From Actinomycetes bacterium (GTDB taxonomy: Bacteria > Actinomycetota > Acidimicrobiia > Acidimicrobiales > Microtrichaceae): a stretch of DNA of 64,000 bases. The notes beneath the pieces were generated by a model that made no database searches, was not told where the DNA came from, and saw only the letters and a list, made by a program, of their open reading frames with translations. Position numbers and translations under genes: made by a program. The stretch is from NCBI GenBank assembly GCA_024222295.1, contig JAAEPF010000032.1, forward strand, positions 27,932-91,931. Reading direction: 5' to 3'. Of the stretch, positions 35,669-43,973 are shown in pieces (within the stretch, counting starts at the first letter, position 1; every line of letters starts with the position of its first letter).

Positions 35669-35904
35669 GGGTGGCCCTGGCCCCGCGTGGCCACATCGGA
35701 GCTGGCGTGGTGGCCGAAGTCGACGGGGTCCTCTTCATCGGAGTCATCGTGCAGGACCGGCGCGCTGTCCTCGATGCCCTCGAAGCCGAGGTCCTCGACT
35801 TCGTGACCCGCAGTTCCGAGCGCGGAGGTCACGTCGATGCGGGGCGCGTCGTCGCCGTTCGCCTCTTCGGACTCGTCGACTCTGGGCTCGTCGTCTTCAC
35901 TCAC
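35665..35904 (-). CDS. Small highly acidic protein between nadB and nadC
   Basis: The 79-residue product is rich in Asp and Glu (for example SEDDEPRVDESEEANGDD and DDSDEEDPVDFGHH), has a central short hydrophobic stretch (VEDLGFEGIE) and no membrane helix or Cys. It is probably disordered. It has its own leaderless-type promoter and overlaps nadC by four bases (GTGA), so it is likely translated. I do not recognise a family. A regulatory or chaperone-like partner of NadB or NadC is possible but unsupported. Confidence 0.55.
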   Translation of the reverse strand: MSEDDEPRVDESEEANGDDAPRIDVTSALGTAGHEVEDLGFEGIEDSAPVLHDDSDEEDPVDFGHHASSDVATRGQGHP

Positions 35905-35911
35905 CGAAGCG

Positions 35912-35917
35912 AGGCTA
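35912..35917 (-). promoter_or_regulatory. TAGCCT -10 element, leaderless start at 35904
   Basis: TAGCCT, seven bases (CGCTTCG), then the GTG of the acidic protein gene. It would give the lower part of the cofactor operon a separate promoter. Confidence 0.5.
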
Positions 35918-35925
35918 CCGGCACA

Positions 35926-37518
35926 TCAACCGGCTGGCGCCACGAGGCGGACCCGACCCGCCTCGGTGGACTCGGGGTGGTCCTCGCGCCAATGGGTGCC
36001 CCGGGACTCCTCACGCGCCAGCGCCGCGGACACGAGCAGGTGACTCAACTCGACGAGGTTCGTCGCCTCGGCCCGGCCAACGGTGTCGCTCCCGGCGTGG
36101 TGCAGGGACTCCGAGACGACCGCGATGGTGTCCAGAACGCCGCGGAGCGACTCAGCGGACCTCTCGACCCCGGCACCGTCAGTCATCGCATGTGCCAGGC
36201 GCGCCCTGAGCTCGTCGGCGGTTGCCCTCGCCAGGGGCTCCGCCGGTGGCAGTTCGGCCAGCTCCAGGCCACGCGTGGGTATCGACGCATCGCCCGGCTC
36301 GCCACCCGGCACCACCGGTGCCAGGGCGCCCGTTGCCTGCGCTGCGGTCCGGCCGGCAATCACCGCCTCCACCGCTCGGGGAGCGAACACCATCCCCTCG
36401 AGCAGTGAGTTGGAGGCGAGTCGGTTGGCACCGTGCACGCCCGTGCATGCCACCTCGCCGCACGCCCACAGCCCCTCCACCGTCGTGGCGCCATCGAGGT
36501 CGGTGAGCACGCCACCGCACAGATGGTGCGCCGCCGGATGCACCGGAAGCAGGTCCTTGGACGCATCGAGGCCGGCCGACGCGAGCACCGACGCGATGTT
36601 GGGGAAGCGGTGCGCGAAGTCGTCGAGACCCGTGGCATCCAGCCACACGTGGTCGGTGCCATCGGCCCGCATCGTGTTCAGGATCGCCCGCGACACCACG
36701 TCGCGCGGCTGCAGCTCGTCGACGAACTGCTCCCCCACCGCATCGCGCAGGATCGCCCCGTGGCCGCGCAGCGCTTCGGTGAGCAAGGGCCGCGGCGAGC
36801 GCGAATGGTGCAGTGCAGTCGGGTGGAACTGGAAGAACTCGACATCGGCGACTGCCGCTCCGGCCCTCATGGCTGCGGCGACACCATCACCGGTCGCCTC
36901 GGTGGGGTTGGTGGTCACCGAGTACATCTGGCCTGCACCACCTGCGGCCAGCAGCACGTTGCGTGCATCCACTGTGTGGACTACTCCGTCACGCGAGATG
37001 CAGGTGGCACCCACACAGCGCCCCTCGGCGGTCACGATGTCGCGCACGAAGGTCTCCTCGTGGATCACCACGGCGCTTCGGCGGACCGCATCGACCAGCG
37101 CCCGTTCGATCTCCGCACCGGTGGCGGCGCCACCGGCGTGAACCACGCGGGCCACGGAGTGGCCACCCTCGCGTGCGAGCTCGAGGTTGCCCTGCGCATC
37201 ACGGTCGAACTCGGCACCGAGGGCGATGAGTTCCTCGATGCGCCGCGGGCCCTCGTCGACCAGCACGCGTACGGCATCCACGTCGCACAGGCCCGCTCCC
37301 GCGGAGAGCGTGTCGGCCATGTGCAGGTCGATCTCCTCGGGGTCGGCCGAAAGGGCGGCGGCCACCCCACCCTGGGCAAACCGCGTGGTGGCCTGCTCGA
37401 GGCCGCCCTTGGTGACGATCCCGGTCCGAAGGCCGTGCTCGGTGGCCGCGCGCACCGCGGCCGACAGCCCGGCCACGCCCGAACCCACTACGAGGAGGTC
37501 CAGCTCGCCCTCAACCAT
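35926..37518 (-). CDS. nadB: L-aspartate oxidase
   Basis: The 530-residue flavoprotein oxidises aspartate to iminoaspartate in de novo NAD synthesis. The FAD site is VVGSGVAGLSAAVRAA near residue 10. FAQGGVAAALS, SRDGVVHTVDARNVLLAAGG and HPAAHHLCGGVLTD follow, the last carrying catalytic-region His/Arg residues. A helical C-terminal domain ends RGTHWREDHPE, the usual family closing motif. ATG 37518 overlaps the panC end by eight bases. The NadB product needs NadA, which is not present here and must be elsewhere. Confidence 0.95.
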   Translation of the reverse strand: MVEGELDLLVVGSGVAGLSAAVRAATEHGLRTGIVTKGGLEQATTRFAQGGVAAALSADPEEIDLHMADTLSAGAGLCDVDAVRVLVDEGPRRIEELIALGAEFDRDAQGNLELAREGGHSVARVVHAGGAATGAEIERALVDAVRRSAVVIHEETFVRDIVTAEGRCVGATCISRDGVVHTVDARNVLLAAGGAGQMYSVTTNPTEATGDGVAAAMRAGAAVADVEFFQFHPTALHHSRSPRPLLTEALRGHGAILRDAVGEQFVDELQPRDVVSRAILNTMRADGTDHVWLDATGLDDFAHRFPNIASVLASAGLDASKDLLPVHPAAHHLCGGVLTDLDGATTVEGLWACGEVACTGVHGANRLASNSLLEGMVFAPRAVEAVIAGRTAAQATGALAPVVPGGEPGDASIPTRGLELAELPPAEPLARATADELRARLAHAMTDGAGVERSAESLRGVLDTIAVVSESLHHAGSDTVGRAEATNLVELSHLLVSAALAREESRGTHWREDHPESTEAGRVRLVAPAG

Positions 37519-38386
37519 CGGCCACCTGCGGCGGGTCGGCGGAATCGATGTTGTCGATGAGGCGCGCCCGTCCGAAGCGGATCGCTCCGAACAGTCTCGA
37601 CCCGGGCCGGCAGCGCTGCTGGCGCTCGAGCGTTGCCGGGTCGGCCACCTCCACGTAGTCGAGCTCACCCAGGGGAGCCGACCTGATCTGCGATGCCATC
37701 GCCTCGCGCACTGCATCTGCGTCGGTCTGGCCTCCGGCGATCAGCTCTGCTCCGGCGCGCAGGGCACGATTGAGCACGGGGGCCACGCGCCGCTCGTCGT
37801 CGTCGAGGTAGGCGTTGCGGCTGGAGAGCGCCAGGCCGTCGGCAGCCCTCGCGGTGGGGCACCCGACCACCTCGACAGGAAACGACAGCTCCCGGGCCAT
37901 CGTCGACACGATCGCAAGCTGCTGGAAGTCCTTCTCCCCGAAGTACGAGCGGCAGGGACCCACGATGTTGAACAACTTGGCCACCACCGTGCACACCCCT
38001 GCGAAGTGCGTCGGGCGAGATGCTCCTTCCATCGCGCCTGCGAGGGCCGCGACCGACACGCTCGTGGCGACTCCGTTGCGTCCGGCGGGATACATCTCGG
38101 ACTCGTCGGGTACGAACAACACGGTTGCTCCGGCTTCGGCAGCCTTGGCGGAGTCGCCATCGATGTCGCGCGGGTAGGAGTCGAGGTCTTCGCCCATGGC
38201 GAACTGCAGTGGGTTGACGAAGATCGTGGTGACGACCTCGTCGCAGTCGGCCGCGGCGGCGCGCACGAGCGACTGGTGGCCCGTGTGCAGGTAGCCCATC
38301 GTCGGCACCAGACCCACCGTCGCTCCCCCACGGCGCGCGGCGTCCAGGTGCGAGCGCAGGTCACCGATGTGGTGCAGGGTCAGCAT
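37511..38386 (-). CDS. panC: Pantothenate synthetase
   Basis: The 291-residue enzyme joins pantoate and beta-alanine with ATP. The nucleotide motif is VPTMGYLHTGHQSLV (HxGH). NIVGPCRSYFGEKDFQQL and the KMSKS-like LSSRNAYLDDDERR follow, with the small C-terminal domain ending in ARLIDNI. ATG 38386 is chosen; the longer in-frame reading runs into the upstream gene. Mycobacteria carry panD next to panC, but no panD or panB is present in this window, so beta-alanine and pantoate enzymes must lie elsewhere or be replaced. Confidence 0.95.
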   Translation of the reverse strand: MLTLHHIGDLRSHLDAARRGGATVGLVPTMGYLHTGHQSLVRAAAADCDEVVTTIFVNPLQFAMGEDLDSYPRDIDGDSAKAAEAGATVLFVPDESEMYPAGRNGVATSVSVAALAGAMEGASRPTHFAGVCTVVAKLFNIVGPCRSYFGEKDFQQLAIVSTMARELSFPVEVVGCPTARAADGLALSSRNAYLDDDERRVAPVLNRALRAGAELIAGGQTDADAVREAMASQIRSAPLGELDYVEVADPATLERQQRCRPGSRLFGAIRFGRARLIDNIDSADPPQVADG

Positions 38387-38396
38387 CGCCGCAGCG

Positions 38397-38738
38397 TCAG
38401 GAGTCGGGCACGCAGTCGGTGAACGACTCCGGCCGCACCGAGTCGGGCCGGGCACCGGCGGTGAGCTCGACTGACACGACGTCCTTGACCAGCCAGCACT
38501 TCGTCGGGGCTCCCGGGATGCGCAGCCGACCGGCATCGAGACGGCCCTTGCGGAGCCAATCCAGCGGGATCGAGGCCCGGTACTGCCCGTCCCCCGAGCT
38601 CACGGTGGCGTGGTCGGCACCAGGTTCCGGCGAGGCGAGCGCCAGCAGCGACGCGAGCGGTCCGGCGCGCTGCACCAACTCCATGGGGTGGCGCACCGCT
38701 CCATTGATCAGCAGCGTGGTGGGCTGGGTGTCCTGCAC
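38397..38738 (-). CDS. Small conserved-looking protein upstream of panC
   Basis: The 113-residue protein has no signal peptide or membrane helix. Its central part, GDGQYRASIPLDWLRKGRL, followed by RIPGAPTKCWLVKDVVSVEL, has a weak resemblance to the small beta domain of sulfite-oxidase-like molybdopterin proteins, without their cofactor cysteine context. I treat that as a hint only. The GTG start follows a -10 hexamer by six bases, its promoter lying in the end of the DUF2520 gene, and ten bases separate its stop from panC. The position suggests a role linked to pantothenate or CoA, by context alone. Confidence 0.5.
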   Translation of the reverse strand: MQDTQPTTLLINGAVRHPMELVQRAGPLASLLALASPEPGADHATVSSGDGQYRASIPLDWLRKGRLDAGRLRIPGAPTKCWLVKDVVSVELTAGARPDSVRPESFTDCVPDS

Positions 38739-38744
38739 GTCTAC

Positions 38745-38750
38745 ACGCTA
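38745..38750 (-). promoter_or_regulatory. TAGCGT -10 element, leaderless start at 38738
   Basis: TAGCGT, six bases (GTAGAC), then the GTG at 38738. It lies within the last codons of the DUF2520 gene, giving an internal promoter for panC-nadB. Confidence 0.5.
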
Positions 38751-39491
38751 CCGGCGCCCGAGATCGGGCACGTCCCGGCCGGCGAGACGCGCCGCCGCTG
38801 TGACCAACGCGACGTAGGCATCGCGCTCGGACTCATCGATTGCCGCCAGGTGGCTGCGCACCGTGGACCAGTCGCCCCGGGACACGGGACCGGTGAGCGC
38901 CGCGGCCGGTCCGAGCGAGGCAGCATTGTCGAGCGAGCCCTGCGCAAGGTCGATGAATGCCTCGAGGGGAACGCCGGCGGATGCCGCGATCCGCTCGACC
39001 TGACCCATCAGGGCCACCAGGTGGTTGGAGGCCACCACTGCAGCTGCGTGGTATGCGGCACGACGGCCGTCGTCGACTTCCACGAATCGGCCCCCGAGGG
39101 CCTCGACCAGCTCGGCGGCGAGTGGATCGCCGCTCACCGCAAACCATGCGCCACGCAGACGCCCGGCTCCGACCTCGGGGTCGGGCAACGACACGAGCGG
39201 ATGCACCGAGGCCCGAGCGGGGTGCCTCGACAGCACCTCCAGGCCCACGCTGCCGGCACAGTGTGCGACGACCCGGCTGGAATCGACCGGCACCGCCAGA
39301 GACACCTCCTCGATCGCGGCGTCGGGCACGCAGAGCAACACAAGGTCGCACTGCGGCAGGGAGTCGGCACCACCACTGGCCAGGAGCGCCCGGTCGACCG
39401 AGGTCACGGTCCACCCTGCCTCTCCGAGCGCCCCGGCGAAGGACCCGCCGGCCCGCCCGCCCCCAACCACGGTGACGTGACGCTCCGTCAC
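38748..39491 (-). CDS. Rossmann-like and DUF2520 domain oxidoreductase
   Basis: The 247-residue protein begins with the nucleotide-binding motif VTVVGGGRAGGSFAGALGEAG. It continues with CDLVLLCVPDAAIEEV, AHCAGSVGLEVL and SVHPLVSLPDP, which match the N-terminal domain of the Rv3603c group. The helical DUF2520 domain (about residues 125-240) has the AYHAAAVVASNHLVAL segment with a conserved His. It lies between folK and panC, as in mycobacteria. A ketopantoate-reductase-like role has been considered for such genes because of their place beside panC; I infer this only from context. It overlaps folK by four bases. Confidence 0.85.
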   Translation of the reverse strand: MTERHVTVVGGGRAGGSFAGALGEAGWTVTSVDRALLASGGADSLPQCDLVLLCVPDAAIEEVSLAVPVDSSRVVAHCAGSVGLEVLSRHPARASVHPLVSLPDPEVGAGRLRGAWFAVSGDPLAAELVEALGGRFVEVDDGRRAAYHAAAVVASNHLVALMGQVERIAASAGVPLEAFIDLAQGSLDNAASLGPAAALTGPVSRGDWSTVRSHLAAIDESERDAYVALVTAAARLAGRDVPDLGRR

Positions 39492-39955
39492 AGGTCCCCC
39501 AGCTGAACCACCGTTCCGTCTGCGAGTCGCAGGTCGTCCTCGCTCACCAGATCAGGATCGAGATCACGCAGCGGTGCCAGCACAAATCGACGCTGCTTCC
39601 AGCGCGGATGGGGGATGGTGAGCCTGTCGGTGTCCATCTCGACGCCGTCCATCCAGATGATGTCCACGTCGAGGGTGCGGGGGCCCCATCGCTCCTCGCG
39701 GACCCGCTCGGCGTTGGCCTCGATCCGGTGGCACAACCCGAGCAGTTCAGTTGGCCCGAGGTCTGTGTGAACCTCGACGACCACGTTGAGGAAACGGGCC
39801 TGGTCGGGGCCCCCGACGGGGTCTGTCTCATAGAGCGGCGACACCGCCGCCACGCCGGGGAGCATCTCCACTGCCTGCCTCAGGTGCGCCGCACGGTCAC
39901 CCATGTTGGATCCGAGTGACAGGAACGTCTTGCGGGTCGCGCCCTGCGCGCCCAC
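39488..39955 (-). CDS. folK: 2-amino-4-hydroxy-6-hydroxymethyldihydropteridine diphosphokinase
   Basis: The 155-residue enzyme transfers pyrophosphate from ATP to hydroxymethyl-dihydropterin in folate synthesis. TFLSLGSNMGDR is the start motif. PLYETDPVGGPDQARFLNVV contains the pterin-contact residues. RWGPRTLDVDII carries the Mg-binding Asp pair, and IPHPRWKQRRFVLAPL closes the fold. GTG 39955, twelve bases after the folB stop, is chosen because it gives a normal length; upstream codons belong to folB. It is one of four folate genes in the operon. Confidence 0.94.
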   Translation of the reverse strand: MGAQGATRKTFLSLGSNMGDRAAHLRQAVEMLPGVAAVSPLYETDPVGGPDQARFLNVVVEVHTDLGPTELLGLCHRIEANAERVREERWGPRTLDVDIIWMDGVEMDTDRLTIPHPRWKQRRFVLAPLRDLDPDLVSEDDLRLADGTVVQLGDL

Positions 39956-39966
39956 CGCGCCGGGGC

Positions 39967-40347
39967 TCAACGCTCCTGCCCGGACCGGCGCACAACCCGC
40001 ACGCCGGAGCTCTCGAGCGCATGGGCCACCGGCGGCCGCATCTTGCGCACGGCCACCGAGACCGCATCGATACGGTTGTCGCAACCCAGCACCTCGTCGG
40101 CGAGGAGGGTCGCCAATCGCTCCAGCAGCTGCGGACGCGCCGCAGTTGCCACCGCGGCGACCCGGTCGCACACCAGGCCGTAGTCGACGGTGTCCTCGAG
40201 CGAGTCGCTGACGCCGGCGCGGCTGAGGTCGATGCGCAACTCGAGGTCGATCTCGATGGGTTGGGCGCGTTCGCGTTCCTCCGGCAGGACACCCACCACT
40301 GCGGTCAGTGCCATGCCTCGCAACTCGATCAGGTCGGAATCATCCAT
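39967..40347 (-). CDS. folB: Dihydroneopterin aldolase
   Basis: The 126-residue tunnelling-fold enzyme cleaves dihydroneopterin to the hydroxymethyl pterin and glycolaldehyde. IELRGMALTAVVGVLPEERERAQ is split around the catalytic Glu region. SLEDTVDYGLVCDRV carries the conserved Tyr, and ISVAVRKMRPP-like text (VSVAVRKMRPP) carries the catalytic Lys near residue 104. ATG 40347 is chosen because the family normally starts just before IELRG. A TTG at 40380 that overlaps the preceding stop (TTGA) would add eleven residues and is possible. Confidence 0.93.
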   Translation of the reverse strand: MDDSDLIELRGMALTAVVGVLPEERERAQPIEIDLELRIDLSRAGVSDSLEDTVDYGLVCDRVAAVATAARPQLLERLATLLADEVLGCDNRIDAVSVAVRKMRPPVAHALESSGVRVVRRSGQER

Positions 40348-40376
40348 GGCCGCTACCTGCGCATCGGGCTTGTCTG

Positions 40377-40886
40377 TCAACGGTCGGGGGCGGCCTTGAG
40401 GGCCTCACCGACGACGTAGCGGCCATCCGCGCCCAGCTGACGGCCGGTGATGCCCTCGATGATCGTGATCGCACGCGGTGGTTCGGGCACCATCGCCGTG
40501 TACACGAGATATCCGGCGAGGAACCCCAGCAGGCGCTCGGAGATCTCGTCCTGGTGCAACAGGAGCTTGCGGTTCTCAGCGAGCATCCGCGCCAGCTCGT
40601 TGTAGGAATCCGTCAGGTACCGACTGATCTCGTCGGTGACGGGGAACGGCCAGTGGCGCCAGCGCACACCCATCTCGTCATAGTTGTGCAGGTTGTGAGG
40701 GGCCGAGGAGAGCGAGATGACGCGGTCGAAGTCCTGCTCGCGCACCCAGATGATCTCTTCCTGGCGGCGGACCTTGCGATGGTTCTCGCCGAAGCCACCG
40801 GGGCGTTCGCAGATTGCCAGACTGTCCTTGATGATCCAGTCGAAATAGCGCGGCTGTATGCCCTGGGCCCACTTACCCTTGGCCAT
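40377..40886 (-). CDS. Dual-specificity-phosphatase-like pseudophosphatase in the folate operon
   Basis: The 169-residue protein shows a tyrosine-phosphatase-like layout. RPGGFGENHRKVRRQEEI is near the start, FDRVISLSSAP forms the first core strand, and WRHWPFPVTDEI sits before the active-site loop. Where HCxxxxxR is expected it has H111-Q-D-E-I-S-E-R118, with exact spacing but the nucleophile Cys replaced by Gln; GFLAGYLV follows, as in active members. Catalysis by the usual mechanism is therefore not expected. A binding or regulatory role is likely. It lies 12 bases after folP and overlaps the longer folB start. AAAGGA precedes the ATG by seven bases. The family match is by pattern only. 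Confidence 0.62.
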   Translation of the reverse strand: MAKGKWAQGIQPRYFDWIIKDSLAICERPGGFGENHRKVRRQEEIIWVREQDFDRVISLSSAPHNLHNYDEMGVRWRHWPFPVTDEISRYLTDSYNELARMLAENRKLLLHQDEISERLLGFLAGYLVYTAMVPEPPRAITIIEGITGRQLGADGRYVVGEALKAAPDR

Positions 40887-40898
40887 TTTCGAGTCCTT

Positions 40899-41783
40899 TC
40901 AACCGGACGCCGGCTCACCGGCGAGGGCAGTCACCGCTGAAACGGTGGCGCGAATATCATGCACCCGCACGCCGCGGGCACCATGGATGATGGCCCAGGA
41001 AGCCGCCGCAAGCGAACCCTGAAGCCGGTCGCCTGTCACGGTCGGTTCGACCGAGTCGAACTCGGCCCCACTCCCCACAAGGCCTCCGGGGGTTCGCGGA
41101 GGGTAGGGACTGCACGCATCGTCGGACCGGGCGGTCAGCACCCCCATGCTCCGCTTGGCGCTCACGCCGACCAGGACGGGGTGGCCATCAGCCACCAGGC
41201 GGTCGATTCCGGCCAGCAATGCGACGTTGTGGGCCGTGGTCTTGCCGAACCCGATGCCGGGGTCGACCCAGACCTCGGACACACCTCCCCGCAGCGCCAG
41301 GCGGGCTCGTTCCGCCAGGAACGACCGGACCTCGTCGACCACGTCTTCATAGTGCGGCGCCGCCTGCATGGTGGCGGGTTCCCCGGCCATGTGCATCGCC
41401 ACCCAGGCAGCGCCGGCGCCGGCAGCCACCTCATGGAGGCTCGCAGACACATCGTTGAGCATCGCCGCTCCCGCTGCGAGCGCCCGCATGGCCGTCTCCT
41501 CGTTGCGCGTGTCCACCGAGATCCGGGCCCCCCCGAGTGCCGGGTGGCCGGCCAGCGCCTCGATCACGGGAAGTACCCGTCTCTGCTCCTCGGACACGGT
41601 CACCCGCGTTGCCCCGGGCCTGGTCGACTCGCCGCCCACATCGATGATCGTGGCGCCGTCGGACACCATCGCGATGGCTGCCTGCACTGCGGTTTCCGGG
41701 TCGAAGTGCCTGCCGCCATCGGAGAACGAGTCGGGCGTGACGTTGAGGATCCCCATCACCTCCGGGCGTGGGGATGAGTGCAC
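40899..41783 (-). CDS. folP: Dihydropteroate synthase
   Basis: The 294-residue TIM-barrel enzyme, the target of sulfonamides, condenses the pterin diphosphate with p-aminobenzoate. VMGILNVTPDSFSDGG and IIDVGGESTRPGA are the two signature loops. The barrel also holds VDPGIGFGKTTAHN and the C-terminal VRVHDI with the phosphate-binding Arg/His. The loop around residues 215-250 (TARSDDACSPYPPRTPGG) is longer than usual. GTG 41783 gives the normal start; folE ends twelve bases upstream. All key residues are present. Confidence 0.95.
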   Translation of the reverse strand: MHSSPRPEVMGILNVTPDSFSDGGRHFDPETAVQAAIAMVSDGATIIDVGGESTRPGATRVTVSEEQRRVLPVIEALAGHPALGGARISVDTRNEETAMRALAAGAAMLNDVSASLHEVAAGAGAAWVAMHMAGEPATMQAAPHYEDVVDEVRSFLAERARLALRGGVSEVWVDPGIGFGKTTAHNVALLAGIDRLVADGHPVLVGVSAKRSMGVLTARSDDACSPYPPRTPGGLVGSGAEFDSVEPTVTGDRLQGSLAAASWAIIHGARGVRVHDIRATVSAVTALAGEPASG

Positions 41784-41795
41784 CAGCTGCCTCTC

Positions 41796-42452
41796 TCAGC
41801 CCCGGCCCCGCTCGATGAAGCGCATCGCCTCGGAGCGGGCGCTGGCATCCTCGCGGAACAACCCGCGCACGGCAGAGGTGACGGTGGACGACCCGGGCTT
41901 GCGCACACCACGCATCGCCATACACATGTGCTCGGCCTCGATCACCACGAGCACGCCGCGCGGGCTGAGGCTCTCCTCGACCGCATCGGCCACCTGGGTG
42001 GTGAGACGCTCCTGCACCTGGGGGCGGCGGGCGTAACCGTCGACCAACCGGGCCAATTTCGAAAGCCCGGTCACGCGTCCGTCGTCGTCGGGAACGTAGG
42101 CCACATGTGCCTGGCCGTGGAAGGGCACCAGGTGGTGCTCGCACAACGAGAACAGCGGGATGTCGCGGACCATGATCATCTCGTCGTGATCTGCATCGAA
42201 CGTGGTGCGCAGGTGACGCCCCGGGTCTTCGTGCAGCCCGGCACAGGTCTCGGCGTACATGCGGGCCACACGCGCCGGAGTCTCGAGCAGGCCCTCGCGG
42301 TGCGGATCCTCGCCGATCGCCGCCAGGATCTCCTTCACTGCCGACTGAATGCGCGCCAGGTCCACCTGCGGGGCGAGCTCGGGGCGCAACGGGAGGTCCT
42401 CGGGCACGTTCAGGTTGCCCACGGGTTCACCGGTGCCGTCGCCGTACGCCAT
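41796..42452 (-). CDS. folE: GTP cyclohydrolase I
   Basis: The 218-residue decameric zinc enzyme opens folate synthesis by making dihydroneopterin triphosphate. [20 protein letters not shown] carries the zinc Cys and His pair. [18 protein letters not shown] and [13 protein letters not shown] hold the second zinc Cys and the GTP-binding residues. An N-terminal extension of about 25 residues precedes the fold. It begins five bases after the hpt stop. In many bacteria ftsH lies between hpt and folE; here the two are adjacent. Confidence 0.95.
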   Translation of the reverse strand: MAYGDGTGEPVGNLNVPEDLPLRPELAPQVDLARIQSAVKEILAAIGEDPHREGLLETPARVARMYAETCAGLHEDPGRHLRTTFDADHDEMIMVRDIPLFSLCEHHLVPFHGQAHVAYVPDDDGRVTGLSKLARLVDGYARRPQVQERLTTQVADAVEESLSPRGVLVVIEAEHMCMAMRGVRKPGSSTVTSAVRGLFREDASARSEAMRFIERGRG

Positions 42453-42457
42453 GGCAC

Positions 42458-43042
42458 TCAGTCCGAATCCGCATCGTCGCCAGCATCGGGTTGATAGAGG
42501 GCGAGGTACCGGAGGTTGCGGTAGCGCTCATCGACATCGAGCCCATAGCCGATCACGAAGTCGCCCGGGATCGTGAAGCCGACGTAGCGCACACCAAGCC
42601 CTTCGAGATCGGCCGACTCGCGGGCGAGCAGCGCACACACCTCGAGGCTCGCGGGGCCGCGCGCTTCGAGGCTGCGCCTCAGGTACCGCAGAGTCAGGCC
42701 GGTGTCGACGATGTCTTCCACAAGGATCACGTGGCGGTCGGTCAGGTCGACTTCGAGGTCCTTCACCAGCCGCACGACACCCGAGGTGCGTGTGCTCGAG
42801 CCGTATGACGACACGGCGATGAAGTCGATCTGTACGGGCAGGTCCGTGGCCCGGGCAAGGTCGGTGAGAAACACGTACGCACCCCGCAACACGCAGACCA
42901 GCAGTGGTGCCTCGCCCGCGTAGTCACGCGACAGCTGTTCGCCGAGCTCCCTGATCCTCTGTGCGAGCTGCTCCTCGGTCAGCAGGACCTCGCCGATGTG
43001 CGGATCACTCTCGATGGAGGGAAGGGATTCGCTGGTGCTCAC
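42458..43042 (-). CDS. hpt: Hypoxanthine phosphoribosyltransferase
   Basis: The 194-residue enzyme recycles hypoxanthine or guanine with [22 protein letters not shown], then [19 protein letters not shown], and the PRPP loop [17 protein letters not shown] are the family motifs, with [20 protein letters not shown] at the purine pocket. GTG 43042 is chosen because a TATCGT element lies eight bases upstream; a much longer reading inside tilS has no coding character. In this operon it follows tilS and precedes folE. Confidence 0.94.
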   Translation of the reverse strand: MSTSESLPSIESDPHIGEVLLTEEQLAQRIRELGEQLSRDYAGEAPLLVCVLRGAYVFLTDLARATDLPVQIDFIAVSSYGSSTRTSGVVRLVKDLEVDLTDRHVILVEDIVDTGLTLRYLRRSLEARGPASLEVCALLARESADLEGLGVRYVGFTIPGDFVIGYGLDVDERYRNLRYLALYQPDAGDDADSD

Positions 43043-43050
43043 GGTGCGAG

Positions 43051-43056
43051 ACGATA
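43051..43056 (-). promoter_or_regulatory. TATCGT -10 element, leaderless start at 43042
   Basis: TATCGT, eight bases (CTCGCACC), then the hpt GTG. It lies in the 25-base tilS-hpt gap, so hpt-folE can be transcribed separately from tilS. Confidence 0.55.
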
Positions 43057-43067
43057 CCCCGCCCCGC

Positions 43068-43973
43068 TCAGGATCGGTACAGCGACAGGCGACCGCCGCT
43101 GCGGCGCAGTGTCCAACCGGCCGCGACCTCACACGAGCGGTGGCGGCCGTCGGCGACTGACAGCATCCTCGACACCGCTGAGCGGTCGGGCGGCAGCAGC
43201 CCTCCGGTCTCGGTGCGCCACCACCCACGCAGGGCCTCTGATGCCAGGGCTTCCGGCGCGGCAGCAAGGACCCGTGCATCGGTGACGTCGAGCTGGGAAG
43301 CCAGGGTTGCCACCAGGTCCGCCTGCTCCCCGGCCAGCTCCGCGGTCCGCGCGAGCAAGGGCACGACGTCACGCCCCGCCACATCGCGCAGCAGGGGCAG
43401 CACCTCGGATCGCACCCGGTTTCTCGTGAACCGTTCCAGCTCGTTCATCGGATCCTGCAACGGCTCGACGCCGAGGTGCCTGCACAGGCCCACCGTGTGC
43501 TCGCGACGCAGGGCGAGCATCGGGTGCGTTGTGCTGTCCATGGCGGCAAGCCCCACCGGGCCCGTCCCGCGCAGCAGGCGCAGAATGACGGTCTCGGCCT
43601 GGTCGTCCATGGTGTGCCCGGTCAGGCAGGCCACAGGCAACACCGCCCGTCGGGACTCACGGCAGCGCCGCTCCAGGTCGGCACCGTCATCGACCACCGC
43701 CCGGTGCGCAACGAAGTCGGCCGACCACGCACGACAGAGTCCGGCAACCACGTCCGCCTCCGTATGGCTGTCGGTGCGCAGCGCATGGTCGACGTGGTGG
43801 GCGGTGACCTCGGCGCCCGATGCAACCGCCAGCGCAAGCAACGCAGTCGAGTCGGGCCCCCCGGACACTGCCACGTCGCAGCGGTCGGCGAACGTGCAAC
43901 GCTCGAGCAGCGCGGCCACCACCGGGTCAGCGCGGTCCGGTACCCGCCCAGCCAGCTTCTCCACAGGCCTCAC
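43068..43973 (-). CDS. tilS: tRNA(Ile)-lysidine synthetase
   Basis: The 301-residue PP-loop enzyme converts C34 of the Ile-AUA tRNA to lysidine. The ATP loop is VAVSGGPDSTALLALAV near residue 35. VTAHHVDHALRTDS and LTGHTMDDQAETVILRLLRG are the second and third motifs, with the adenylation Asp pair. RNRVRSEVLPLL is the usual end of the catalytic domain. The C-terminal domain is short compared with E. coli TilS, as in other actinobacteria. The GTG start overlaps the metalloprotease stop by four bases. Confidence 0.93.
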   Translation of the reverse strand: MRPVEKLAGRVPDRADPVVAALLERCTFADRCDVAVSGGPDSTALLALAVASGAEVTAHHVDHALRTDSHTEADVVAGLCRAWSADFVAHRAVVDDGADLERRCRESRRAVLPVACLTGHTMDDQAETVILRLLRGTGPVGLAAMDSTTHPMLALRREHTVGLCRHLGVEPLQDPMNELERFTRNRVRSEVLPLLRDVAGRDVVPLLARTAELAGEQADLVATLASQLDVTDARVLAAAPEALASEALRGWWRTETGGLLPPDRSAVSRMLSVADGRHRSCEVAAGWTLRRSGGRLSLYRS

